64,000 nt of DNA, from the NCBI GenBank assembly GCA_017522785.1, contig JAFWYF010000006.1, positions 62,001-126,000 on the forward strand, in the 5' to 3' direction. The stretch comes from Bacteroidaceae bacterium. Lineage in GTDB: Bacteria; Bacteroidota; Bacteroidia; Bacteroidales; Bacteroidaceae. A program made the position numbers and the translations under genes. The notes under the pieces were generated by a model. The model had not been told where the DNA came from. It ran no database searches and saw only the letters and a program-made list of their open reading frames with translations. Shown here piece by piece: positions 18,153 through 26,936 of the stretch; the stretch's first letter is position 1; each line of letters opens with the position of its first letter.

Positions 18153-19730
18153 ATGAAAATCAAGAAAAATAAAGTTTCTCCACGTCAGAAGATGATAAAC
18201 CTGATGTATGTTCTTCTGATGGCGATGTTGGCTTTAAACGTATCGTCCGATGTCCTTAATGGTTTTAATCTTGTAGACGAGAGTCTGACAAAGAGTACCA
18301 TAAATGCCAGTGAGCAGAATAGGGCCATGTATGATGTGTTAAAGTCGTCTATGGAGCAAAATCCCGAAAAGGTTCGTGAATGGTTTAACCGTGCACAATT
18401 GGTGAAGGATATGTCCGACTCATTATATAATCTGGCCGACCAGCTGAAAGTCAGCATTGCAAAGAAAGCCGATGGTGCTGACGCAGATTATAATAATCTG
18501 GAAAACAGAGAGGACTTAGAGGCATCTACACAGGTTATGCTTGCTCCCGGTATAGGACGAGGAATGGAGCTGTATAATGCCATAAACAATTATCGCGAAA
18601 GTATTTTGGAGATGGTAACCGACTCAGTACAACGTCAGATTATAATAAATAATTTCAGTACAGAGGTACCACGTAAAAATATTTCGTTAAGAAAAAATTG
18701 GCAGGAATATCATTTCGAAAATATGCCGGCCATTGCAGCAATAACTCTATTAACAAAGTTGCAGAACGATGTGCGTTATGCCGAAGGAGAAGTACTTCAT
18801 ACACTAACTAACAGTATAGACCTAGGCGATGTAAGAGTAAACCAAATTCGCGCTCTTGTAATACCCAATTCAAAGAATGTTGTACGTGGAAACGAATTTA
18901 CAGCACAAATAATATTGGCTGCGGTAGACTCAACACAACGTCCCGAAATCTTTATAGGAGATGAGAAACTGACAACAGAGAATGGCTATTATTCTAAACA
19001 GTGTAATACTACCGGTGATTACACATTGAATGGCTATCTTATGGTGAACGATGGTTCGGGAATTGCCTCACGCTACGATTTTACACAAAATTATACAGTT
19101 GTAGAGCCTACAGCTACAGTTAGTGCATCACTCATGAATGTGCTGTATGCCGGTTTTGAGAATCCACTGAGTATTTCTGTTCCCGGTGTGCCCGCAAAGA
19201 ATATATCTGCAAGTATTGCAAAAGGTAAAGGTTCACTAAAGTCCGATGGTAAGGATGGCTTCATTATAATACCTAGTCAGGTTGGTGAAGACATAAATAT
19301 AGAGGTTACAGCCACTAATGAGACTGGTCGTCGCCAAAGTATGGGACAATATACCTTCCGCGTACGCCAGTTGCCCAACCCCACACCATTCATTGAGTAT
19401 AAAGACAAGGATGGTAACACACAGCGCTATGGTGGTGGTGCTCCATTCAGTAAGCAGGCACTTATGTCTACCGATGGCATTGTTGCTGCTATTGACGATG
19501 GGTTGTTGAATATTGGCTTTAAAGTGCTTTCATTCGAAACAGTGTTCTATGATAACATGGGTAATGCAATTCCCGAAGTCTCTAATGGAGCTCTGTTCTC
19601 GACACGCCAAAAAGATATGTTCCGTAAACTGTCGCGAGGAAAACGATTCTATATATCTCATGTAAAGGCAATTGGTCCCGACAATGTAGAGCGTTTATTG
19701 CCCACATCGCTCGAGGTAATTATTAACTGA
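18153..19730 (+). CDS. gldM: T9SS motor protein GldM/PorM
   Basis: 525 residues. A short cytoplasmic N-terminus and one membrane helix (about 15-33, MINLMYVLLMAMLALNVSSD) are followed by a long periplasmic part built of a helical D1 domain and beta-rich D2-D4 domains. The dimeric periplasmic arm connects the GldL motor to the GldK/GldN ring. Length and order match the family closely. Confidence 0.95.
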   Translation: MKIKKNKVSPRQKMINLMYVLLMAMLALNVSSDVLNGFNLVDESLTKSTINASEQNRAMYDVLKSSMEQNPEKVREWFNRAQLVKDMSDSLYNLADQLKVSIAKKADGADADYNNLENREDLEASTQVMLAPGIGRGMELYNAINNYRESILEMVTDSVQRQIIINNFSTEVPRKNISLRKNWQEYHFENMPAIAAITLLTKLQNDVRYAEGEVLHTLTNSIDLGDVRVNQIRALVIPNSKNVVRGNEFTAQIILAAVDSTQRPEIFIGDEKLTTENGYYSKQCNTTGDYTLNGYLMVNDGSGIASRYDFTQNYTVVEPTATVSASLMNVLYAGFENPLSISVPGVPAKNISASIAKGKGSLKSDGKDGFIIIPSQVGEDINIEVTATNETGRRQSMGQYTFRVRQLPNPTPFIEYKDKDGNTQRYGGGAPFSKQALMSTDGIVAAIDDGLLNIGFKVLSFETVFYDNMGNAIPEVSNGALFSTRQKDMFRKLSRGKRFYISHVKAIGPDNVERLLPTSLEVIIN

Positions 19731-19757
19731 TTTTAAAACTGCATAATATATTACAAT

Positions 19758-20831
19758 ATGAAATACATTAGCAAATTATTCGTGGTTATAGCATTTATGA
19801 TGCTAGGGGAATATGCTGTTGCACAACCTCCTGTACGTAAACGCGAAAAAGAGACAAAGAAAGAGACAACTACGTATAACATTCCAATGTCGGAGAGAGC
19901 AAAGAGCCAGTATCCTAAGAATGAACTTCCTACAGAAGTTGTTTGGAAGCGCGACCTCTATCGTGTGCTTGACCTTAAAAAGGAGAAGAATGCATCGTTG
20001 TACTATCCGGTAGAGCCAATGGGTAACAGTGTAAATCTATTTACATATATATTCCGTCTCATATTGGATAACTCAATAACAGCCTATGCCTATAATCTCG
20101 ATGGATACGAGTCATTTACTCCCGAGAATAGAGTAAATCCCTCTGATATGCTCGATAACTTTCGAATCTATTACGAATATGCCGAAGATAGTACATTTGT
20201 TGTTGGAACAAGCGATATACCAAGTGGAGAGGTGCTTAGCTATTATATAAAGGAGAGCTACTATTTCGACCAAAGAACATCGACCTACAACCATCGTGTT
20301 ACGGCAATATGTCCTGTTTTGCATCGTGCAGGTGAATTTACAAGTGAAGTTACCAAATATCCAATGTTCTGGCTTAACTACGAAGAGATTGCACCGCTGC
20401 TAGCACGACAAACGGTTATGACAAGTAGTTATAACAATGTCTCTACAATGAGTCTCGACGATTATTTTGTGAAACATTGCTATGAAGGTGAAATTTATAA
20501 AACCGTGAATTTGCGCAATCTTGCTCTAAGCCAATATTGCAAAGATTCTACTGAAATAAGAAAAGAGCAACAGAAAATAGAAAAACAACTTTCCGATTTT
20601 GAGGCCAATCTTTGGAATCCTGTAAAACCGGTCCTATCGGATACGACACAGGTGGAGTCCGATTCTGTTGCAACAGATGCCAAAGAGGCAAAAGAGAATA
20701 AAAAAACAAAACGTGCCACAAAGTCTTCAAAAAGTAAGCAGAAAAAAGAGAAGGTGAGCAAAAGCAGTAGCAGTTCTAAAAGCAGTGGCAGTGGCTCGGC
20801 GCGTGTGTCGGTACGCCGTCAGCGTCGATAA
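19758..20831 (+). CDS. gldN: T9SS ring protein GldN/PorN
   Basis: 357 residues with a signal peptide (to about VAQ). The core (about 45-285) matches GldN/PorN, the periplasmic partner of GldK in the secretion ring. After about residue 300 comes an unusual tail rich in Lys, Ser, Glu and Arg (KSSKSKQKKEKVSKSSSSS), ending VRRQRR, which should be disordered and positively charged and could touch peptidoglycan, LPS or nucleic acid. It is the last gene of the operon; no clear terminator is seen before the next promoter. Confidence 0.93.
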   Translation: MKYISKLFVVIAFMMLGEYAVAQPPVRKREKETKKETTTYNIPMSERAKSQYPKNELPTEVVWKRDLYRVLDLKKEKNASLYYPVEPMGNSVNLFTYIFRLILDNSITAYAYNLDGYESFTPENRVNPSDMLDNFRIYYEYAEDSTFVVGTSDIPSGEVLSYYIKESYYFDQRTSTYNHRVTAICPVLHRAGEFTSEVTKYPMFWLNYEEIAPLLARQTVMTSSYNNVSTMSLDDYFVKHCYEGEIYKTVNLRNLALSQYCKDSTEIRKEQQKIEKQLSDFEANLWNPVKPVLSDTTQVESDSVATDAKEAKENKKTKRATKSSKSKQKKEKVSKSSSSSKSSGSGSARVSVRRQRR

Positions 20832-20875
20832 AAATATTTTTTAATAAAAATAGTAAGATTGTTAATTAAATAACT

Positions 20876-20883
20876 TATTTTTG
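20876..20883 (+). promoter_or_regulatory. -7 box of the outer-membrane barrel gene
   Basis: TATTTTTG fits TAnnTTTG. It overlaps the left arm of a long hairpin by three bases, so the hairpin would form the very 5' end of the transcript. No ideal TTTG lies at -33. Confidence 0.5.
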
Positions 20884-20920
20884 CGCAAAGCAACACGAAA
20901 TAACGTGCCGCTTTGCGCAA
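20881..20920 (+). repeat. Long inverted repeat at the 5' end of a transcript
   Basis: An 11-bp perfect outer stem (TTGCGCAAAGC / GCTTTGCGCAA) encloses a second 4-bp stem (CACG / CGTG). No T run follows and it lies after a -7 box, so it is not a terminator for gldN in the usual sense. It may stabilise the mRNA or act as an operator. Confidence 0.65.
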
Positions 20921-20993
20921 ACTATTAAATGGCGTAAATGTTATTTTAATGTGTTGTATTGGTTTTAATATTAACAAACTAAAAAGTAACACA

Positions 20994-21614
20994 ATGAAGA
21001 AAATCTCATTTATTATCATCGCATTATGTATGTTGGTGGTAGTTCCTGCTAATGCTCAAGTTAAATTTGGTATCAAGGCAGGTACCAACCTTGTTGAAAG
21101 TATAGACAATTTCGACGGTGCTAAAGCTGACGGTTTTACCGGTTTCTTCGTAGGTCCTACAGCACGAGTAACACTTCCAATTGTAGGATTAGGAGTTGCT
21201 GCCGATATCCTCTATTCACAAACGGGTGCCGAAATCGGTGGTGAAAAAATTAAAAGAAACAGTCTCGAAATTCCTGTTTATCTGCGCTACGATCTTGCAC
21301 TTCCCGTTGTAAGTAAAATTGTTGTACCTTTTATTGCAGTAGGTCCTCAATTTGGTTTCACTTTAGGTAGTGCCGACCAAGTATGGAAAAGCGAAGGCCT
21401 CGATGATGCTCTGAAATTTGAGTATAAGAAAAGTAATCTAAGCCTTAATGTCGGTGCAGGTGCAACACTCTTCAAACATGTTCAAGCACACGTAAACTAT
21501 AATATTGCACTTGGAAAGACAAGTCAGTATACAACAATTATCAACGGAGCAGAATCTCTCATTAAAGAAGAAAAAACCAATACTTGGCAAATATCTTTGG
21601 CATATATCTTCTAA
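20994..21614 (+). CDS. Outer-membrane beta-barrel protein (PorT-like fold)
   Basis: 206 residues from the ATG at 20994, which gives a clean signal peptide (MKKISFIIIALCMLVVVPANA). The body VKFGIKAGTNLVE, then regular 10-12 residue strands with Gly and aromatic residues and a terminal LAYIF, is typical of eight-stranded outer-membrane barrels of the OMP_b-brl_2/PorT type. PorT itself is a T9SS component; the position just after gldN makes a T9SS connection possible, but this family is very large in Bacteroidales. It has its own promoter and terminator. Confidence 0.8.
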   Translation: MKKISFIIIALCMLVVVPANAQVKFGIKAGTNLVESIDNFDGAKADGFTGFFVGPTARVTLPIVGLGVAADILYSQTGAEIGGEKIKRNSLEIPVYLRYDLALPVVSKIVVPFIAVGPQFGFTLGSADQVWKSEGLDDALKFEYKKSNLSLNVGAGATLFKHVQAHVNYNIALGKTSQYTTIINGAESLIKEEKTNTWQISLAYIF

Positions 21615-21634
21615 AAAGATGTGAAATCAATTAT

Positions 21635-21670
21635 AAGAACCGATAGGAGATATCCTCTCGGTTCTTTTTT
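21635..21670 (+). terminator. Rho-independent terminator
   Basis: Stem AAGAACCGA / TCGGTTCTT with T run, 20 bases after the barrel gene. Confidence 0.9.
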
Positions 21671-21690
21671 AAACTAAATACAATAAGAGA

Positions 21691-22869
21691 ATGAGCGAAT
21701 ATATAATTTACATATTGCAATATTTAGGTATAGAATCGAGCAACTATCGTGTATTGCATTGGATTATATTGCTGGTAGGTGTTATTGTTGTTTATTATTG
21801 CGCAAATCTTTTTGGTAAAAAGGTGTTTATCCCTTTGATTAGAACATTTACTAAGAAAACTCAAAATTTATGGGATGATATTCTGCTGAATAACAATGTT
21901 CTAAAGGATTTTGTGTCTCTCATAGCTCCTATTGTAATAGCAATTCTCCTTCCATTTGTAATAGCTGAAAATAGTATACTATATATCTACTGCATGAAGA
22001 TATGTTGGATATATATAATTATTGTTGCCACCAAACTAGTATGCTCTGTACTGAATTCGCTATATATATTATCAAATAACTTAGAAAGAACAAAAAATAC
22101 AACGTTGCAAGGTGTCTTTCAGATGCTTAAGATTGCAACAATATGCATAAGTATAATAATCGTAGTAAGTACACTCATAGACCGCGACCCTATAAAAATT
22201 CTTGCAGGACTTGGCGCTTCAGCAGCAGTGTTAATGCTCATCTTCAAAGATAGTATAATGGGATTGGTTGCCGGAGTGCAACTGTCTGCCAATGATATGT
22301 TGCGTCCGGGCGATTGGATTTCAATGCCAAAGCATGGTGCCGATGGAAGTGTCATAGATGTCTCTTTAACAACAGTAAAAGTACAAAACTGGGATAAGAC
22401 AATCACCACCATTCCACCATATTTATTGGTAAGTGATTCTTTCCAAAATTGGCGTGGAATGCAGGACAGTGGTGGCCGACGTATAAAACGTTCCATATAC
22501 ATAGATATGAATTCTATCACATTTTGCTCAAATGATGATATAAAGAAATTTGCAGAAAAAGGGTGGATAGAGAACAATGAGAATAGCACCGAACTTGTGA
22601 ATCTTGGTGTTTTTCGTAACTATCTCGAGAACTACTTACGAAAAAGCCCACTGGTTAATCCCGATATGGTTATCATGGTACGCCAGTTGCAACCCACCCC
22701 TCAAGGAGTTCCTTTGGAACTATATTTTTTCTATAATGGAATAACATGGGTTGCCTACGAGCATGCACAGTCCGAAATATTTGAGCATGTATTTGCCATA
22801 CTACCGGAATTTGGACTAAAAGCCTTCCAATCGCCGTCGGGTAAGGATTTGTCCCTTTTGCGAGAATAA
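21691..22869 (+). CDS. MscS-family mechanosensitive channel
   Basis: 392 residues. Four or so N-terminal membrane helices precede the pore helix GLGASAAVLMLIFKDSIMG, the Gly/Ala-rich TM3 signature of MscS, and the beta domain starting with MLRPGDWI. Such channels open under membrane tension to let out osmolytes. The length and long C-terminal domain resemble the YbdG-like subgroup. It starts 20 bases after a terminator, so its promoter must be within that or upstream. Confidence 0.88.
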   Translation: MSEYIIYILQYLGIESSNYRVLHWIILLVGVIVVYYCANLFGKKVFIPLIRTFTKKTQNLWDDILLNNNVLKDFVSLIAPIVIAILLPFVIAENSILYIYCMKICWIYIIIVATKLVCSVLNSLYILSNNLERTKNTTLQGVFQMLKIATICISIIIVVSTLIDRDPIKILAGLGASAAVLMLIFKDSIMGLVAGVQLSANDMLRPGDWISMPKHGADGSVIDVSLTTVKVQNWDKTITTIPPYLLVSDSFQNWRGMQDSGGRRIKRSIYIDMNSITFCSNDDIKKFAEKGWIENNENSTELVNLGVFRNYLENYLRKSPLVNPDMVIMVRQLQPTPQGVPLELYFFYNGITWVAYEHAQSEIFEHVFAILPEFGLKAFQSPSGKDLSLLRE

Positions 22870-22975
22870 AGGAGAAGCATAGGTGCAATGTTGTTGTGTT
22901 TAGTCGTTTGTTGCATCTGTTATATGATAGCAAATTATTATTTTTTTATTATCTTAGCGTAAAAAATAGGCCAAC

Positions 22976-25207
22976 TTGAAATATGTAGATGTAATACTCC
23001 CCTTGCCTTTGGCATCTTCGTACACATATTCTGTTCCCAAAGAGTATGAGGAAAAAGTTGCTGTGGGTTGTCGTGTATCGGTTCCACTAGGTAAGAGTAA
23101 GCACTATACGGCTCTTATAGAAAAGATACACAGTGAGGAGCCTGTTGGGTATGAAGTGCGACCATTTACAGAACTCATGGACGATACTCCAATTCTTCTG
23201 CCAACTCAAATGAGGCTATGGAAGTGGATATCCAAATATTATCTTTGTGCACTTGGCGAAATTTACAAAGCTGCAATACCGCAAGGACTAAAAGGTGAAT
23301 TTAAACCCAAAACGGAGCAAAGGATAAGGCTTACAGAACATTGTAAAGATAAAATAGCTCAAAATCTTATATTTCAATCACTTTCGCGTGCTCCACGACA
23401 GAAACGTCTTTTAAACACATTCTTGCAGCTGTGCGGGGATAATGGCGACATTGCTCGCCATAAACTTATAGAAGTAGCCGATGTCTCATCAAACATTTGC
23501 AAAGAGTTAATTGAAAAGGGGCTGTTTGAGTGTTTCGAGGTAGAGATTGGGCGTTTGCTCTATTCTACTGAGCAAGTATTGCCACAGAGCAGCCTTAACG
23601 ATGCTCAACAGCGGGCGCTGGATGAAATTAATGAGCAATTTAAAAGCAAGAATGTTACTCTTTTGCATGGAGTTACTTCAGCCGGTAAAACAGAGGTCTA
23701 TATACATCTCATAACCCAAATCTTGGCACAAGGCAAGCAGGTGCTTTACATGTTGCCCGAGATAGCATTAACAAAACAAATTGTGGAGCGTTTGCGTCGA
23801 GTCTTTGGAAATCGCATAGGGTTGTACCACTCTAAGTTTTCCGATGCCGAAAGGGTAGAGATATGGAAGAAGCAGCTTAGCGACTCTCCTTACGATATTA
23901 TACTAGGTGTTCGTTCTTCGCTATTCCTGCCATTCACAAATTTAGGTATGGTCATAGTAGATGAGGAGCACGAAAACAGTTACAAACAGCAAGAGCCTGC
24001 TCCGCGATATAATGCCCGCAATACTGCGATGGTGTTGGCTTCGTTCTTTGGAGCAAAAACTTTGCTGGGTACAGCCACTCCGTCGGTAGAAAGTTACTAT
24101 AATGCTACAACCGGAAAATATGGTTTGGTAAATCTTGATAAACGCTATCGCTCCTTGCAAATGCCACAGGTTGAGGTGGTAGATATTAAAGACCTTTCGC
24201 ATCGTAAGCAAATGACCGGTGTTTTCTCCGACCCTCTGACCGATGCCATGAAAAAGGCTCTGCAAGAGAAGAAACAGGTTATACTATTTCAGAACCGTCG
24301 AGGATATTCTCCTTTAATAGAGTGCCGGAATTGTGGCTGGGTACCGCGCTGCAAACATTGCGATGTTAGTCTAACATTACATAAAAATGCAGGGAAATTA
24401 GTGTGTCATTATTGCGGCTATACTATCCCTGCTCCAAAAATATGCCCAAATTGCGAAGAAAATAACTTTATGAATTTGGGCTATGGTACAGAAAAGATAG
24501 AGGATGACTTGCAAAACATGTTTCCCGATGCCCGTATTGCCCGTATGGACCTTGACACCACACGAACACGTACAGCCTACGAAAATATAATAAACGATTT
24601 TCAGCAAGGAAAAACAGATATTCTAATAGGCACACAAATGGTGTCAAAGGGGCTCGACTTTGATAATGTTGAGGTAGTAGGTATCCTGAATGCCGATATA
24701 TTGCTTAATTATCCCGACTTTCGTGCCAATGAGAGGGCTTTCCAGTTAATGGCACAGGTGGCAGGACGTGCAGGACGTAAAAACGGGCAAGGAAGGGTCT
24801 TTCTGCAAACAAGGCAACCCGATGCTCCGGTAATTCCTCATATAGTAAAGAACGATTATATGCAGTTCTACAATGCGCAATTGGCAGAACGCATGATGTT
24901 CCACTATCCTCCATTTTATCGACTTATTTATGTCTATATGAAGCATCGCGACATACATGTTCTGGAAGAGTTCTCAGAGAAAATGGGACGCAGAATGCGT
25001 GATATATTCGACTATCGCATACTTGGTCCCGACCTTCCACCGGTTGGCCGTGTACAACAGTTGTATATACGTAAAATAGTCCTTAAAGTAGAAAATAATC
25101 TGTCGCAATATAAAATAAACGAGGCATTGTTGGCTTTGCAACACGAATTATTGTCAAATACTCGATATAAAAGTGTAACAATGTATTACGATATAGACCC
25201 ATTGTAA
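22976..25207 (+). CDS. priA: Primosomal protein N' (PriA helicase)
   Basis: 743 residues. PriA restarts stalled replication forks by loading the replisome away from oriC. The sequence shows the N-terminal 3'-DNA-binding domain (YVDVILPLPLASSYTYSVP), helicase Walker A (HGVTSAGKT), DEEH box and zinc-binding Cys clusters (CRNCGWVPRCKHCD, CHYCGY, CPNCEE), then the motif with QMVSKGLDF and AGRAGR. The start is TTG: an in-frame TAG lies three codons upstream and the family N-terminus begins right after, so no ATG is available. It is probably weakly translated, as suits a low-abundance enzyme. Confidence 0.95.
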   Translation: MKYVDVILPLPLASSYTYSVPKEYEEKVAVGCRVSVPLGKSKHYTALIEKIHSEEPVGYEVRPFTELMDDTPILLPTQMRLWKWISKYYLCALGEIYKAAIPQGLKGEFKPKTEQRIRLTEHCKDKIAQNLIFQSLSRAPRQKRLLNTFLQLCGDNGDIARHKLIEVADVSSNICKELIEKGLFECFEVEIGRLLYSTEQVLPQSSLNDAQQRALDEINEQFKSKNVTLLHGVTSAGKTEVYIHLITQILAQGKQVLYMLPEIALTKQIVERLRRVFGNRIGLYHSKFSDAERVEIWKKQLSDSPYDIILGVRSSLFLPFTNLGMVIVDEEHENSYKQQEPAPRYNARNTAMVLASFFGAKTLLGTATPSVESYYNATTGKYGLVNLDKRYRSLQMPQVEVVDIKDLSHRKQMTGVFSDPLTDAMKKALQEKKQVILFQNRRGYSPLIECRNCGWVPRCKHCDVSLTLHKNAGKLVCHYCGYTIPAPKICPNCEENNFMNLGYGTEKIEDDLQNMFPDARIARMDLDTTRTRTAYENIINDFQQGKTDILIGTQMVSKGLDFDNVEVVGILNADILLNYPDFRANERAFQLMAQVAGRAGRKNGQGRVFLQTRQPDAPVIPHIVKNDYMQFYNAQLAERMMFHYPPFYRLIYVYMKHRDIHVLEEFSEKMGRRMRDIFDYRILGPDLPPVGRVQQLYIRKIVLKVENNLSQYKINEALLALQHELLSNTRYKSVTMYYDIDPL

Positions 25208-25236
25208 AATAATAAACATATTAAATAACTATTTTT

Positions 25237-26136
25237 ATGAAACATCCAGTTAAGGATTGGTTCCTCACAACACGACCTTGGTCTTTTCCCGCATCAGCAA
25301 TGCCTGTGCTTGCAACATTTGCTTACATGGCTTGGATAGCAAGTATTAACAATTTCAGTATCGATTGGATAAATGGTGTTTTAGCCATTTTGGGTATTGT
25401 ATTTTTTCATGCCTCTGGCAATATGATTAGCGACATTAACGATTACAAAAAAGGTGTAGATGCAGAACATAATAGCGATATGCGCCCTTTGGTAAATGGT
25501 TCATTCACAGTATCAGAATATAAGCGTTTGAGTGGTATACTCTTCGTGTTGGGCTTGACTGTGGGCTTCATCATTATGTGTCGTAGTTGTTGGCCACTTT
25601 TAATTGCAGGAGTGGCAGGAGCTGTTTTCACAGTAACCTATTCTCTGTTTAAATATAATGCATTAGGCGATTTGGTTATCTTTGCCTCATATGCTCTCAT
25701 TCCCATTATGGGAACTACATATGCCGTTGGTTACGAATATTATGCTCCGGCTCTTATTCTGGCACTACCTATTGGCTTAATAACTGTAGCTATCTTACAT
25801 GTGAATAATACTCGCGATATTGAGACCGATGGTCAGGTAGGCATTAAAACATTTGCAATGCTCATAGGAAGGAATGCTTCTATAACTCTCTATGTTATAG
25901 AAATTTTGTTACCATTTCTTTTGGTGCTTGTTTCCATCTTGTTTGGTCTATTGCCAATCTATAGTGTTATTACATTGTTGGCATTGCCTAAAGCATGGAG
26001 CAATTCTCGTATAATGTTGTCGGCACGCAAAAAAGGAATTGAAAATATTGCTCCACTCGATGAGGCTACTGCGCAGTTGCAACTTATTTTCAGTCTTTTA
26101 TTGGCAGTATCTCTGTTTTTGGGAACTTGGCTATGA
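25237..26136 (+). CDS. menA: UbiA-family prenyltransferase, probable MenA
   Basis: 299 residues with eight or nine membrane helices. The two Asp-rich motifs of UbiA enzymes are present: NMISDINDYKKGVD (about 67-80) and NNTRDIETD (about 189-197). The N-terminus WFLTTRPWSFPASAMPVL is typical of 1,4-dihydroxy-2-naphthoate octaprenyltransferase, the membrane step of menaquinone synthesis. Menaquinone is the quinone of Bacteroidales. Its stop overlaps the next gene's ATG. Confidence 0.85.
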   Translation: MKHPVKDWFLTTRPWSFPASAMPVLATFAYMAWIASINNFSIDWINGVLAILGIVFFHASGNMISDINDYKKGVDAEHNSDMRPLVNGSFTVSEYKRLSGILFVLGLTVGFIIMCRSCWPLLIAGVAGAVFTVTYSLFKYNALGDLVIFASYALIPIMGTTYAVGYEYYAPALILALPIGLITVAILHVNNTRDIETDGQVGIKTFAMLIGRNASITLYVIEILLPFLLVLVSILFGLLPIYSVITLLALPKAWSNSRIMLSARKKGIENIAPLDEATAQLQLIFSLLLAVSLFLGTWL

Positions 26137-26747
26137 AAAAAATACTATTTCCTCTTATTATAGCAGCATTGCTATGGTTCCTGATGTTTAATCCATGGTT
26201 GCCAAAGCCCACCGACTTTTGGACAATGATGACTATTTCGGGTTTTATATTGCTATCTATGACACAAATTATAGATAGAGAATGGATAAATGATGTAAAA
26301 CTATCGTGGAATGGGCTGTTTATAGGCATTAGTTTAGCACTATTGCTTTGGGGTGTCTTTTGGATTGGCGACAAAGTGGCAACATGGATATTCTCATTTG
26401 CACGTCCTCAAGTCGACTTAATATATGGCATGAAAGAGCAACAAAACGAATGGGTTATAGCCTGTCTGTTGTTATTCATAATAGGCCCTGCAGAGGAGAT
26501 ATTTTGGCGCGGCTTTGTGCAAAGAAATTTAGTAAAATCTCTCGATTCAAACAAAGCATTTATTATTACAACTATTATATATGCTATAGTACATATCTGG
26601 GCATTTAACTTTATGTTGTTAATGGCAGCTTTGGTTTGTGGTATTGTTTGGGGCTTGGCCTACAGATTGTTCCCAAAACATCTATTTGCACTTATCGTAT
26701 CTCATGCCGTATGGGATGCTATGGTATTTGTGATATTCCCTATTTAA
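26133..26747 (+). CDS. CPBP-family intramembrane metalloprotease
   Basis: 204 residues from the ATG at 26133, which overlaps the menA stop (ATGA); an upstream TTG at 26127 is less likely. There are six or so membrane helices. The CPBP (CaaX protease and bacteriocin-processing) motifs appear in order: EEIFWRGFVQR (EExxxR), a later His in IVHIWAF, and SHAVWD. Family members cut prenylated proteins or peptides, or give immunity to bacteriocins; here the substrate is unknown. Coupling to menA is notable because both act on prenyl-linked molecules in the membrane. Confidence 0.85.
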   Translation: MKKILFPLIIAALLWFLMFNPWLPKPTDFWTMMTISGFILLSMTQIIDREWINDVKLSWNGLFIGISLALLLWGVFWIGDKVATWIFSFARPQVDLIYGMKEQQNEWVIACLLLFIIGPAEEIFWRGFVQRNLVKSLDSNKAFIITTIIYAIVHIWAFNFMLLMAALVCGIVWGLAYRLFPKHLFALIVSHAVWDAMVFVIFPI

Positions 26748-26832
26748 TGGGGAATATCTTTTTTATACTATGTTGCAAGGTAGGAATGTGTTCATTCGTT
26801 AACACTTATTTTATGAATTAAATAGGTAATAT

Positions 26833-26864
26833 TTTGTTCATTTGCCACTTATTGGGTAAATTTG
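26833..26864 (+). promoter_or_regulatory. Promoter of the DUF2723 gene
   Basis: TTTG (26833-26836), 20-base spacer and TAAATTTG (26857-26864) fit the consensus exactly. The leader is about 65 bases. Confidence 0.8.
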
Positions 26865-26936
26865 CACCTCATTGTGTATTATGCACAAATGGCACATTTG
26901 TAAATTTCAGAATAAAATATAATTAAATACAAAATA

